Shown: positions 9,301 through 17,402 of the stretch, piece by piece | Numbering within the stretch: the stretch's first letter is position 1 | How the letters are laid out: each line of letters begins with the position of its first letter | DNA from: Nostoc parmelioides FACHB-3921 | GTDB taxonomy: Bacteria; Cyanobacteriota; Cyanobacteriia; Cyanobacteriales; Nostocaceae | Length of the DNA: 36,530 nt | Direction: 5' to 3' | Assembly: GCF_014696625.1 (NCBI RefSeq) | Contig: NZ_JACJQL010000058.1 | Location: forward strand, 1-36,530 | Translations under genes and position numbers: made by a program | Notes under the pieces: generated by a model | Databases searched by the model: none | What the model was told of the DNA's origin: nothing | Seen by the model: only the letters and a program-made list of their open reading frames with translations

Positions 9301-12076
9301 TTGGGGTACGCGGGATAAAGATGTTTTAGAAGTTAAGTTAGATAAAAAAGAGTATAAAGCTGGTGAAACTGCTACAGCTTTAATTCAATCTCCCTATGCA
9401 GATGCAGAATTATACTTTGCGGTGATTAAAGATAAACCCATTTATCAACAAATTACCAAAGTACAGGGTAGCGCACCACAAATTCAGTTTCAGGTTACGC
9501 CAGAAATGCTACCAAATGCAGCCGTTGAAGCTGTGTTAGTTAGACAGGGTAAACCTATTAACCAAGTGGAAGTAGGAAGTTTAGATAACTTGGTAAAAAT
9601 TGGCTTTACTCCTTTTAAAGTTAACTTGGAAGATAAGTATTTAAAACTGCAAGTTAAGCCGGTCCAAACATCACTAGAACCCGGTGCAGAAGAAACAATC
9701 CAACTGGAACTGAAGGACAATCAAGGTAATCCCACCAAAGGACAGTTGACAGTCATGGTGGTAAATGAGGCGGTACTGCAACTTTCTGGTTATCGTCCGC
9801 CGAATTTAGTAGATACAGTTTATGCAGAACAGCCAATATCTACCCGCTTCACCGATAACCGTCCAGATGTCATATTACAACCGCAAGATATCGCAAAACC
9901 CAAAGGCTGGGGTTACGGCGGTGGTTTCTCCACAGGCGCAGCCAATACACGCACCCGCACCGACTTTCAACCCATCGCTTACTATAACGGTTCTGTATTG
10001 ACCGATGCTAATGGGAATGCACAGATAACCTTCAAATTACCGGATGATTTGACTACCTGGCGTGTGATGGCTGTGGCTACAGATGGAAACCTGCGTTTTG
10101 GCAATGGGGACGCGACGTTTATCACCACCAAACCACTACTAACTAATGCCATTTTGCCACAATTTGTCCGTCCAGGCGATCGCATCCTCGCTGGTTTATC
10201 TGTAACTAATAACACCGGAAATCGAGGGAATCTCTCAATTAACGGTGAACTTAGCGGGACTGTGAAGTTTAACAGCAAAAATCCTACAACTACTACTTTG
10301 CAAACCCAAGCTGAATCTGTAACTCAAGCCTATCGCTTCCCAATGGTGGCGGATAGTGTGGGAATTGGTAAAGTGCGCTTCACCACTCAACTAAATGGTA
10401 CAGCCGATGCTTTTGAATTACCTTTGCAAGTCAAGCCATTGGAAATTACTGAACAAGTGGTTGAGACTGGTGTCAGCCAAAAACAAATCAAGATTCCCTT
10501 AAATGTTGATAAAAATACCTTTCCCGAAGCCGGCGGTTTAGATATTCAATTGGCGAGTACTTTGATTCCCGAAATTAAAGCACCAGCAAAACAAGTATTA
10601 ACAGATAATGATTTGCCATTCACAGAACCATCTGCGAGTCAATTAATCATTGCGACAAATTTACAAACTCTTACCCAAAAATATGCTCAAACATTTGCTG
10701 AATTTAATTCTAGCCAACAGGCAAATTTAGCAGTTGAAAAATTGCAAAAACTACAAATCTCCGATGGTGGTTTTGCGGCTTTCCCTGGACAAGAAAAATC
10801 AGACCCTTGGGTTTCTGCTTATACTGCTGAATCTTTAGTAAAAGCCAGTCAAGCCTTCCCCAATTTAGTTGATACGGGAATGCTATCTCGCCTCAAAACC
10901 TATTTGCAAAAAGTTCTTGCCAACCCAGGAGAATATGATTTTTGCAAACAGCAACTATGTAAAAGGCAACTACAACTTAATGCTTTAATAGCATTATCAG
11001 AACTGGGAGATAAACGCAACACATTTCTGACAGATATTTATGAACAACGTAACAAATTTGATTTAGTAACTCAAATTAAACTAGCGCGATACTTATCTCA
11101 ATTCCCCGAATGGCAAGATGAATCTCAGCAATTGGTAAACAAGCTGCAACAAAACATATATGAAACCGGACGTACAGCAGTTATTAGCTTACCACCTAGT
11201 TGGGGATGGATGAGTTCACCAACAGCAGCACAAGCCCAAGCTTTACGCTTATTTATCGCCAAACAAAGCCAACCAAAACTAATAGATAAATTACTCCAAA
11301 GTCTGCTTGCACTACGCCGGGATGGTACATGGCAAACTGACTATAACAATGCCCAAGCACTAACAGCATTAGTAGAATATAGTCAACTACAACCCACGCC
11401 ACCTAATTTTGTCGCCACAGTGCAGTTGGCTGGGAAGAAGTTAGGAGAAAATCGCTTTGCAGGCTATGAAAATCCCAGCCTCCAGTTAAGTGTACCGATG
11501 AATCAATTACCCCGTGGCCGTCATGATTTAACCCTGCAAAAATCAGGTAATGGGACTCTACACTACTTGGTTGCTTATAATTATCGCTTGCAAGGAAATC
11601 AACCAGGACGCTTTAACGGATTACGCATAACACGAGAAATAAGTCAAGTAAATGCAGAGAAAATTTTAAGAAAAACAGGTATTTACGCCCTCGATCAACC
11701 CTTGACTTTAGCCCCCGGACAAGTGTTTGATATTGGTTTAGAAATCATCGCCGATCGCCCCGTAGATCATCTGGTAATTAAAGACCCCTTACCAGCAGCT
11801 TTAGAAGCCGTTGATGCAAGTTTCCAAACCACCACCACCGCATTACAAGCAAAAGCCGATAGTTGGGAACTTGGTTTTAGGAATATCTATAGCGATCGCA
11901 TTATCGCCTATGCCGACCACCTAGAACCAGGAGTTTACAGCCTCCATTATTTGGTACGTTCTGTTACCCCTGGAACTTTTTCCTGGCCTGGTGCGGAAGT
12001 TCACCTGCAATATGCACCAGAAGAATTTGGACGGACTGCGGAAATGAAACTAATAGTGGAGGAGACAGGAAAGTAA
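6356..12076 (+). CDS. Bacterial alpha-2-macroglobulin-like lipoprotein without thioester motif
   Basis: This 1906-residue lipoprotein has a hydrophobic signal ending in LGIGGC, with Cys22 the lipidation site. It is a bacterial alpha-2-macroglobulin (YfhM/MagD superfamily). An Ig-like N-terminal part precedes an MG2-like segment near 635-710 (YQPGEKAWFTGFADYL, LGYYTIQAKGK). The A2M domain lies near 1208-1245 (DDLTTWRVMAVATDGNLRF), the helical thioester-type domain near 1400-1700 (DGGFAAFPG, DPWVSAYTAESL), and a beta-rich C-terminus follows. Family members trap proteases in the periplasm, and thioester forms carry CxEQ. Here the aligned position, after ASTLIPEIKAPAKQ, reads S1426-A-S-Q1429, so no thioester can form. 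The gene diverges from pbpC, its common partner, which suggests envelope protection. The ATG at 6356 lacks an evident Shine-Dalgarno sequence. Confidence 0.93.
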   Translation: MIIRVCIRCFIVLTLVLGIGGCNFFGINSGREPLPAVSPLTPPKLPDWIEQISPIGEAQPLNQIRIRFKEALIPVENLDSPEQQQLLQKFSLWPPLQGQFRFLTPRMVGFQADKALPIATRLQVTLKAGLADLKNHRLNKDLSWTFNTQSIDLTNLPGVNPMEKADAEPIDLQPKLQFTSNVELDLASLQEHLQLIPEGKKEGLRFQVTLNKEEKTLNNEEPLKKFDPSARNWIYNLRPQKNLEKATSYRLVFSPGIRPAYGNLATEKEFASKLSTYSPLAFKKINFYGQPDAGGTYGRFIKGSPQLEFNNILVADSAKANIKINPASKDISRLLQVNDEDRIIGINPYALEPAKTYTITIGENLKDKFGQTLDKPVSLKYDTGDLAGDIWVPSDLNIFPAGQDLRLNISTVNLPESKYKAAYRVVKPTDLVYFNYGNDLLPKPAEWQSFQVSGKKNQSVDVTVPLREKINAKTGMLAYGVQARTNKYQENGKELWREPTTYGLVELTNLGVFSQWFPESGLIRVNHLTDGAPVKAAVIEIYQSKLQVKSRPEPVPCATGKTDENGTFRINRAELQQCTAGSQNYIKSPELLVIARENEDWAFTRTEEYSGVYGYGIDAGWQGNKPESRGVIFSDRQLYQPGEKAWFTGFADYLQNGAIQQDKNADYQITLVNPDGKKTSLGTQTTNEFGTFSLEMPINKTQSLGYYTIQAKGKNNLEISGEFRVAEFKPPNFKVEVKLDKEFAYIGDDVDINASSNYLFGAPVEGGEAKYFITRQQANFIPKGWEEFTFGRQWFWPEEAPTISSDVLQSNSQLDANGKSSQMVNVAKDLPYPMTYRVDVQVADVSNLSVANSQSFTALPSNRLIGLKSNFIADAGKAFPIEVIVTDPTGKPIADQRVRLELQQIKYSSITQLVEGSQTPKNQIEYKTVAQTEITSTSNPQSVNLTPTESGAYRIRVNFSDAKNELSATDSQIWVTGGNAVFWGTRDKDVLEVKLDKKEYKAGETATALIQSPYADAELYFAVIKDKPIYQQITKVQGSAPQIQFQVTPEMLPNAAVEAVLVRQGKPINQVEVGSLDNLVKIGFTPFKVNLEDKYLKLQVKPVQTSLEPGAEETIQLELKDNQGNPTKGQLTVMVVNEAVLQLSGYRPPNLVDTVYAEQPISTRFTDNRPDVILQPQDIAKPKGWGYGGGFSTGAANTRTRTDFQPIAYYNGSVLTDANGNAQITFKLPDDLTTWRVMAVATDGNLRFGNGDATFITTKPLLTNAILPQFVRPGDRILAGLSVTNNTGNRGNLSINGELSGTVKFNSKNPTTTTLQTQAESVTQAYRFPMVADSVGIGKVRFTTQLNGTADAFELPLQVKPLEITEQVVETGVSQKQIKIPLNVDKNTFPEAGGLDIQLASTLIPEIKAPAKQVLTDNDLPFTEPSASQLIIATNLQTLTQKYAQTFAEFNSSQQANLAVEKLQKLQISDGGFAAFPGQEKSDPWVSAYTAESLVKASQAFPNLVDTGMLSRLKTYLQKVLANPGEYDFCKQQLCKRQLQLNALIALSELGDKRNTFLTDIYEQRNKFDLVTQIKLARYLSQFPEWQDESQQLVNKLQQNIYETGRTAVISLPPSWGWMSSPTAAQAQALRLFIAKQSQPKLIDKLLQSLLALRRDGTWQTDYNNAQALTALVEYSQLQPTPPNFVATVQLAGKKLGENRFAGYENPSLQLSVPMNQLPRGRHDLTLQKSGNGTLHYLVAYNYRLQGNQPGRFNGLRITREISQVNAEKILRKTGIYALDQPLTLAPGQVFDIGLEIIADRPVDHLVIKDPLPAALEAVDASFQTTTTALQAKADSWELGFRNIYSDRIIAYADHLEPGVYSLHYLVRSVTPGTFSWPGAEVHLQYAPEEFGRTAEMKLIVEETGK

Positions 12077-12104
12077 ATCAGGCGTGTCACTCATCCATAC
12101 TCCA

Positions 12105-12725
12105 CTAATTACCTAGTTCCTGATACCTCTGCTGAAGATCAATAATTGTAAACACTGCCTCAAACTTCAAACCAACCGACTGATAAAATTCAGCCCCCCC
12201 TTGCTGTCTATCCACTAATGAAATGACCTCATCAACAACGTAACCAGCCGCCCTCAGTCGGTCGACAGCTTTCATAGCAGATTGTCCAGTCGTCACCACA
12301 TCTTCCAAAACCACCACCTTTGCACCCTCTGGTAAATTGGGGCCTTCAATATAAGCCTTAGTTCCATGACCTTTAGCTTCTTTGCGAATAATCAAAGCTG
12401 GTATCGGTCGATTTTCATAAGCAGAAACCACACTCACAGCTGTCACAATTGGATCAGCCCCCAGTGTTAAACCAGCTACCGCTTGAGTATCTGAAGGTAA
12501 CAGTGATAAAAGAATGCGACCGATTGCCAAAGCACCTTGGGGGTGCAATGTCACCTGTTTGCCATTTATATAGTAAGAACTGGGTTGTCCAGAAGAGAGA
12601 ACGAAATCACCCTCTTGATAAGCGAGTTGACAAAGTAAATCCAGCAGTTTTTGGCGCAGAGTAGATACATCAGCAGTGGCTGCCCAAATATCTGACTGGG
12701 TAAGGCTTTCAGTAGAATACGTCAT
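12105..12725 (-). CDS. pyrE: Orotate phosphoribosyltransferase
   Basis: This 206-residue type I phosphoribosyltransferase makes orotidine 5'-phosphate from orotate and PRPP in pyrimidine synthesis. The PRPP-binding loop is VVVLEDVVTTGQSA at 137-150. The orotate/PRPP region FVLSSGQPSSYYINGKQ at 41-57 and RKEAKGHGTKAYIEGP at 114-129 match PyrE. The N-terminal 20 residues are poorly conserved, so an internal start is possible. It converges on the macroglobulin gene with only 28 bp between the stops. No terminator hairpin is obvious there. Confidence 0.95.
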   Translation of the reverse strand: MTYSTESLTQSDIWAATADVSTLRQKLLDLLCQLAYQEGDFVLSSGQPSSYYINGKQVTLHPQGALAIGRILLSLLPSDTQAVAGLTLGADPIVTAVSVVSAYENRPIPALIIRKEAKGHGTKAYIEGPNLPEGAKVVVLEDVVTTGQSAMKAVDRLRAAGYVVDEVISLVDRQQGGAEFYQSVGLKFEAVFTIIDLQQRYQELGN

Positions 12726-12826
12726 TACAAAACAGTAAAAGTTGTGCTACACCAAAGGTTGAACTCATGGGAGTTCTGAAATTAAGCATAAATGAAGATT
12801 TGCCCAAAAATTGAGGAGTAAAAAAG

Positions 12827-13261
12827 ATGGGTATAAAATTTAGACCCCTCAGTGGTTTTTTAGTGCTATTATCTACGGCTATAGCTTTTCCTGCTGTGGC
12901 GACTGCCGAAACAGCAGCCCCCAACTATGAAAGCACAAATGATGTGTTTGAGCGAGCTTATTTTCGTCACGATCGCAACTTTTACGAAAATCTTACCCCC
13001 AAACGCCAGTTAGACGCATTTTTTGGTTCTGGTTCTGGTTTTCGCAATTCCTTCCCAGAAAATGAAATCGCCCGCGATGCCGAATTAGTTAACACACTCT
13101 ACCGAGATGCCCTTGTTCAACAATCAATGAATGATCCCTATCTGCGGACACCAGATTTACCAAATCCCTACGGTACATCGTTACTCATGTCACCGCAAAT
13201 GAACGCCAACAAGTTGAGGATGGGGACAGAATTCCGGTTTGAAACGGCACTACCCCGATAG
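12827..13261 (+). CDS. Small secreted protein of unknown function
   Basis: This 144-residue protein has a clear Sec signal peptide: charged MGIKFR, hydrophobic core to about residue 22, then AVATAE with likely cleavage after Ala27 or nearby. The mature part is Asn/Arg/Phe rich and contains a short FFGSGSGFRNSFPENEIARDAELVNTLYRD-like region (given here only to locate residues 65-95) and ends in EFRFETALPR. I do not recognise a family. The start is well supported by GAGGAG at 12813-12818, 8 bases before the ATG. It diverges from pyrE. The tRNA gene on the opposite strand follows 72 bp downstream. Confidence 0.75.
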   Translation: MGIKFRPLSGFLVLLSTAIAFPAVATAETAAPNYESTNDVFERAYFRHDRNFYENLTPKRQLDAFFGSGSGFRNSFPENEIARDAELVNTLYRDALVQQSMNDPYLRTPDLPNPYGTSLLMSPQMNANKLRMGTEFRFETALPR

Positions 13262-13282
13262 TTCAACAAAATTCATAACTGA

Positions 13283-13330
13283 TAGTTAAAAGTCAAGCCC
13301 CTATTGACTTTTGACTATTGACTTTTGACA
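13283..13330. repeat. AAAAGTCAA / TTGACTTTT tandem and hairpin
   Basis: Repeats of TTGACTTTTGACTA between the secreted-protein gene and the tRNA include an inverted pair AAAAGTCAA...TTGACTTTT with an 8-base loop. It could end transcription of either convergent gene, but the sequence type matches the short tandem repeats seen elsewhere in the window. Confidence 0.45.
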
Positions 13331-13333
13331 AAA

Positions 13334-13406
13334 TCCAGGGTGCAGGAGTTGAACCTGCCTTGGGCGAATTATGAGTTCGCTGCCTCAACCGCTCGGCCAA
13401 CCCTGG
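13334..13406 (-). tRNA. tRNA with anticodon CAU, probably tRNA-Ile2 (lysidine type)
   Basis: A 73-nt cloverleaf is readable on the minus strand: acceptor stem CCAGGGT/ACCCTGG with discriminator A, D arm GCCGAGCGGTTGAGGC, anticodon stem GCGAA/TTCGC around loop CTCATAA (anticodon CAU), variable loop CCAAG, T arm GCAGG-TTCAACT-CCTGC. CCA is not encoded. The TGGCCGA-type D arm and AACTCATAATT anticodon region closely resemble chloroplast and cyanobacterial tRNA-Ile(CAU), whose C34 is changed to lysidine by TilS so that it reads AUA. It is therefore called isoleucine rather than methionine by family resemblance; the anticodon alone does not decide. Confidence 0.85.
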
Positions 13407-13610
13407 TTAAGTTCCAATTGTATCCTACAGTGTGAAGCTTGTGTACCTTCTAAGATAATTTATTAGATTTTTATACTACATAATTTAATTATGGAACAGT
13501 GGGGACTATCATTAATTGAGTTATGTTAAGCATTGAGCTATACAGCTTCAACACTCTTAACATAGACCAGCTAATATAGACCAGCATTCTTCTGCAATCG
13601 CTTGTCAGCA

Positions 13611-14312
13611 ATGAGAATAAATTCTACTGTACTTCTTACTTTGATTTTGTTATTCCTAATGTTAGGAGCAGGCTCTGTGAGCGCATTTTTGGGATTTGAT
13701 TTGGGAAGTTCCGCCCTCAAAGGCGTGACAACCCCAGATGGCCGCCCCACCAGCAAGTTTGCGAGTAGTAAAGCAAATAACTCCCAAGCAGGCGCTACAA
13801 CCTTCTTAAAAGAAGAAGATATATTAAAAATTGTTAAGTCCCGTATCGAAGGCAAATCTAAAGTTGCTAAATCCGAAAAACTAGATGAAGACGAAGAGGA
13901 TATCAACGGCAAGAAGCAGAAGCCAGAAGAAAAACCCCCGGAAGTCGTAACGGAAAAACTCCAACCAGGTTTTCCCGTTAGTGCCGAAAATCAAGGCGTA
14001 TCTTTATCGGTACAATCTGCCCGTTACTCTGGTGGTGATCTACTGCTAAAAGTGAAAATGCAGAACAAAGGCGCTGATTCTATCCGCTTTTTGTATAGCT
14101 TTTTGGATGTCACCGACGACAAAGGTAGAACTCTCAGCGCTAGTACAGAAGGTTTGCCAGCAGATTTACCTGCTAACGGCCCCGCGTTTACTGGTACAAT
14201 CAGCATCCCTACAGCTTTACTTGATGATGTTAAAAAAGTATCTCTTGCGCTTACAGATTATCCCGATCAAAAACTGAAGCTAGAAGTCACAAATATTCCT
14301 GTAGATAAGTAG
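13611..14312 (+). CDS. Exported protein with acidic linker, unknown function
   Basis: This protein has about 233 residues. It starts at ATG 13611 (a TTG three codons upstream is less likely). Residues 3-25 form a hydrophobic signal or anchor (LLTLILLFLMLGAGSVSA). Residues about 70-120 are a highly charged Lys/Glu linker (KLDEDEEDINGKKQKPEEKPPEVV). The C-terminal 110 residues form a predicted beta-sandwich: VSLSVQSARYSGGDLLLKVK, then FLDVTDDKGRTLSAS and VSLALTDYPDQKLKLEV. The last part resembles DUF4352/Ig-like extracytoplasmic domains, but I cannot name a family. It lies just upstream of the CNNM/CBS gene on the same strand, separated by a repeat-filled 169-175 bp gap. Confidence 0.7.
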   Translation: MRINSTVLLTLILLFLMLGAGSVSAFLGFDLGSSALKGVTTPDGRPTSKFASSKANNSQAGATTFLKEEDILKIVKSRIEGKSKVAKSEKLDEDEEDINGKKQKPEEKPPEVVTEKLQPGFPVSAENQGVSLSVQSARYSGGDLLLKVKMQNKGADSIRFLYSFLDVTDDKGRTLSASTEGLPADLPANGPAFTGTISIPTALLDDVKKVSLALTDYPDQKLKLEVTNIPVDK

Positions 14313-14329
14313 GGAATAGGGGCTAGGAA

Positions 14330-14460
14330 GTAGGGGAAGCAGAGGAAGCAAGGAAAGCAGGGGAAGCAGGGGATAAATTCCATCCCCAGTACCCAATCCC
14401 TAATCCCCAGTCCCCAATCCCCAGTCCCCAGTCCCCAACCCCCAATACCCAACCCCCAGC
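14330..14460. repeat. Tandem repeats: GGGGAAGCA type, then CCCCAGT type
   Basis: 14333-14373 is a purine tract of GGGGAAGCA/GAGGAAGCA units. 14383-14460 holds about ten degenerate 7-bp units (CCCCAGT, CCCCAAT, CCCCAAC). These are the short tandemly repeated repetitive sequences known from heterocystous cyanobacteria. The tract ends 28 bp before the CNNM/CBS gene start. Confidence 0.8.
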
Positions 14461-14487
14461 ATCATAAATTTTGTAAAAACTTTGGCG

Positions 14488-15831
14488 GTGAATGAATTTT
14501 CTAATTTGAGTTTGACAGATGTGGGGCTGCGGTTGCTATCAGTACTGCTGCTGATTGTAATTAATGCTTTTTTTGTCACAGCCGAGTTTTCCATCGTAAC
14601 TGTTAGGCGATCGCGCATTCATCAATTAGTTCAATCTGGGGATATTCAGGCGATCGCCGTGGAGTCACTCCAGCGCAACATTGATCGAGTACTATCAACA
14701 ACCCAATTGGGCATCACCCTCTCTAGTTTAGCCGTGGGTTGGATTGGTGAAAGTTCCATTGCTGTAGTCATGCGCTGGTGGATAAAATCCTGGCCATTAC
14801 CCGCCAATGTGAATAATTTTGTCGCTCATTCTCTGTCAATTCCCATCGCCTTTTTCTTGATCGCCTATCTCCAAATCGTTTTAGGTGAACTGTGTCCCAA
14901 ATCAGTCGCCATGCTGTACTCAGAACAGCTATCGCGCTTTTTGGGGCCGGCGGTAAAAGCGATCGTACGTTTTTTCCGTCCCTTTATCTGGATTCTAAAC
15001 CAATCTACCAGTTACCTACTGCGACTATTTGGCGTTGAATATACAGGCCAAAGCTGGCGACCACCAGTAACACCAGAAGAATTACAGTTAATTATCTCTA
15101 CAGAAAGAGAATCCACTGGTTTACAAACGGCAGAAAGAGAACTGCTGAATAACATCTTTGAGTTTGGTGATGTCACAGCACAAGATGTGATGATTCCTCG
15201 CAATGGCATTATCGCCCTATCCAAAGATGCTAGCTTCCAAAGCCTACTCCAACAAATGACAGCTAGCGGACACTCACGTTACCCAGTGATTGGCGAATCT
15301 TTAGATGATATTCGCGGGATTGTTTATTTTAGAGATTTAGCCAACCCCCTAGCAGTAGGCAAGTTATCTCTAGAAACACAAATTCAACCTTGGATGCGTC
15401 CAGCGCGGTTTGTACCGGAACATACCCCCCTTAGTGAACTATTACCTATGATGCAGCAAGAAAAGCCAGCAATGGTCATAGTAGTGGATGAATTTGGCGG
15501 TACTGTGGGTCTAGTAACGATTCAAGATGTCATTGCGGAAATTATCGGCAACGCTGGGGAAACCTCAAGCAGTGAAGACTTGCTGATTCAAATGTTAGAC
15601 CAGGCAACATTTTTAGTTCAAGCCCAGGTTAACTTAGAAGACCTGAACGAAGTCTTACACCTGAATTTACCCTTAACAAAACAATATCAAACCCTAGCTG
15701 GCTTCTTGCTGTATCAATTACAAAAAATGCCGATAAAAGGTGAGATTTTTTGCTATGACAACATCGAATTTACAATAGTCTCCGTTGACGGGCCGAGGCT
15801 GCATCAGATTCAACTGCGGCGCTTGGGTTAG
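14488..15831 (+). CDS. CNNM/CorC-like membrane protein with CBS pair (hemolysin-family)
   Basis: This protein has about 447 residues. The N-terminal CNNM (DUF21) transmembrane domain, about 1-190, contains LLIVINAFFVTAEFSIVTVRRSRI and TTQLGITLSSLAVGWIGE. A CBS-domain pair, about 205-345, contains DVMIPRNGIIAL, SGHSRYPVIG, IRGIVYFRDL and VIVVDEFGGTVGLVTIQDV. The C-terminus is a CorC_HlyC domain of about 80 residues. These proteins are annotated as hemolysins but the family is linked to Mg2+/Co2+ efflux or its control. GTG 14488 is chosen; TTG 14482 is in frame. Neither has a good Shine-Dalgarno site. The gene follows a long tandem repeat and ends 178 bp before convergent queC. Confidence 0.92.
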   Translation: MNEFSNLSLTDVGLRLLSVLLLIVINAFFVTAEFSIVTVRRSRIHQLVQSGDIQAIAVESLQRNIDRVLSTTQLGITLSSLAVGWIGESSIAVVMRWWIKSWPLPANVNNFVAHSLSIPIAFFLIAYLQIVLGELCPKSVAMLYSEQLSRFLGPAVKAIVRFFRPFIWILNQSTSYLLRLFGVEYTGQSWRPPVTPEELQLIISTERESTGLQTAERELLNNIFEFGDVTAQDVMIPRNGIIALSKDASFQSLLQQMTASGHSRYPVIGESLDDIRGIVYFRDLANPLAVGKLSLETQIQPWMRPARFVPEHTPLSELLPMMQQEKPAMVIVVDEFGGTVGLVTIQDVIAEIIGNAGETSSSEDLLIQMLDQATFLVQAQVNLEDLNEVLHLNLPLTKQYQTLAGFLLYQLQKMPIKGEIFCYDNIEFTIVSVDGPRLHQIQLRRLG

Positions 15832-16008
15832 AGATCAAGGACTTTTTATAGCTGGGGATTGGGGACTGGGTGAAAAGTCTTGTTGTGTCTAGGTTGTATA
15901 ATCTATTGATGTCCTAACACTACTGGCGACAGCTATATAAGCTAGTCCCGATAAAACAGGTTTCACAGCCATTCCCTACACCCTTATACCCTTAAACCCC
16001 TATACCCC

Positions 16009-16683
16009 TTAAGCATAAGGAAGCGGATCTTCTAACCCCAATTCTGCAAAAGCTGCTAGGCGTAAGCGGCAAGAATCACATACACCACAAGCAACATCAC
16101 CACCGGCATAACATGACCAAGTTAAGTTCCAGGGAACACCCAATTGGTTACCTAGTTGAATGATTTCGGTTTTTTTCAAATTAATTAAGGGGGCAACAAT
16201 TTCAATTGGTTGACCCTCCCGTCCTTGTTTGGTTCCCAAGCGGAAAACTTCCTGCATTGCCTCGATATAATCAGGACGACAGTCAGGATATCCTGAATAA
16301 TCTAAGGCATTGACTCCAATGTAAACTCTTTCTGCGGCGATCGCTTCAGCATAAGCCAAAGCAAAACTTAAAAAAATTGTATTTCGCGCTGGTACGTAAG
16401 TAACAGGAATATTTTGTGACATTGCATCCAGAGAGCGTTCTTGCGGTAAATCGATGTTGTCATCGGTTAGTGCTGAACCACCCCAAAGCCGGAGATCAAA
16501 ATTGACAACTTGATGTTGTACTATTTCTGCGGTCTGCGCCACCAAAAAAGCTGAGTGCAGTTCTCGGCGATGTCGCTGCTGATAATCAAAAGAAATAGAA
16601 TAACATTCACAACCATCGGCTTTTGCTTGGTACAAAATTGTGGAAGAGTCTAATCCCCCAGATAATAAAATGACAGCTTTCAT
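16009..16683 (-). CDS. queC: 7-cyano-7-deazaguanine synthase
   Basis: QueC is an ATP-dependent enzyme that turns 7-carboxy-7-deazaguanine into preQ0 for queuosine tRNA modification. It has 224 residues, the normal length. The PP-loop LLSGGLDSST is at residues 6-15. The zinc site is CYAGGDVACGVCDSC with Cys191, Cys199, Cys202 and Cys205. Also visible are VPARNTIFLSFALAYAE at 97-113 and VNALDYSGYPDCRPDY at 124-139. All key residues are present. It converges with the CNNM gene. No other queuosine gene is in the window. I see no preQ1 riboswitch upstream. Confidence 0.96.
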   Translation of the reverse strand: MKAVILLSGGLDSSTILYQAKADGCECYSISFDYQQRHRRELHSAFLVAQTAEIVQHQVVNFDLRLWGGSALTDDNIDLPQERSLDAMSQNIPVTYVPARNTIFLSFALAYAEAIAAERVYIGVNALDYSGYPDCRPDYIEAMQEVFRLGTKQGREGQPIEIVAPLINLKKTEIIQLGNQLGVPWNLTWSCYAGGDVACGVCDSCRLRLAAFAELGLEDPLPYA

Positions 16684-17402
16684 TTAAGTTCCAAATTTTG
16701 GATAGTTAATTACTCGATCACCATGCTAGTAGTTCACCAACCCAAAATCCCTAGCTGAGATTGTCTTAACTCCTAACTTTCCCAGGACTTAAGCAACTGG
16801 CACAATAGTAAGGTGCGTCAGATGTGGAAAATTCCTGAATTTGTACGAACTTATTGGGTCTGACGCACCCTAAAGTTAGTTGGATTATGAAACTTGCGTA
16901 AGCTCTATCTCCATTTCCCTATTTCCATAAAAATAGAAAACAAAATCTGCAAATAATGACAATTACTATGCAAAAATTATCTGAGTAAATTTGTTCAGAC
17001 AATTTTTCATAAATATTTTTTTATTTGTTCATCTCCGTGTATTATTTATATTAATTAGTGATTTTACTAACAATAAAATTATTGATTACTCATCTAGCTA
17101 CTTGATTACCTAAAAAGATGTAGATAATAACTACTTAGATTATACATGGGTGATTATGCGTAAATAAAAATACATAAAATGTGTTTTTAAAAGCACACGA
17201 AAGCCAGAAATCTATAAATGTCTCGACAAAAGACATCTAGATTATGGGAACTGATTACAAACTTTGAAATTCTTCATAAACAAGGCCTCTATGTTACCAT
17301 CTGGATGGTTTTAGACGGATCATAACTGGCTGTACTAGCTGTTTAGTATAAAAGCCAACAGCCGTAGCGTCTCTAAGTTTGGTGGTTGAGGAGAGAACAA
17401 TA
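16684..17402. other. Gene-free AT-rich region with a degraded MITE A
   Basis: This holds promoters for queC (minus) and the Gfo/Idh gene (plus). 16785-16905 is a degraded MITE A copy. 16910-17280 is very AT rich. A small hairpin ATGTCT/AGACAT lies at 17218-17236. No convincing ORF or RNA gene was seen. Confidence 0.6.
16785..16905. mobile_element. Degraded MITE A copy
   Basis: The ends GGACTTAAGCAA (16785-16796) and TTGCGTAAGCTC (16894-16905) are near matches to the MITE A terminal repeat GGACTTACGCA. The interior has its own inverted pair, AGGTGCGTCAGA (16811-16822) with TCTGACGCACC (16859-16869). Two terminal mismatches suggest an older insertion. Confidence 0.55.

Noticed and set aside
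14383..14460. Possible CRISPR array (regular CCCCAGT repeats)
   Set aside because: The period is 7 bp with no spacers; this is a short tandem repeat tract. The same applies to 23060-23131 and 34385-34475.
14267..14618. Two minus-strand ORFs with GDWGLGTGDW repeats
   Set aside because: They are translations of the 7-bp repeat tract (7 and 3 combine to a 7-residue repeat) and overlap the CNNM gene start; no ribosome site.
16684..16740. preQ1 riboswitch upstream of queC
   Set aside because: The short leader shows no preQ1-type stem with an A-rich tail that I can draw; left out.
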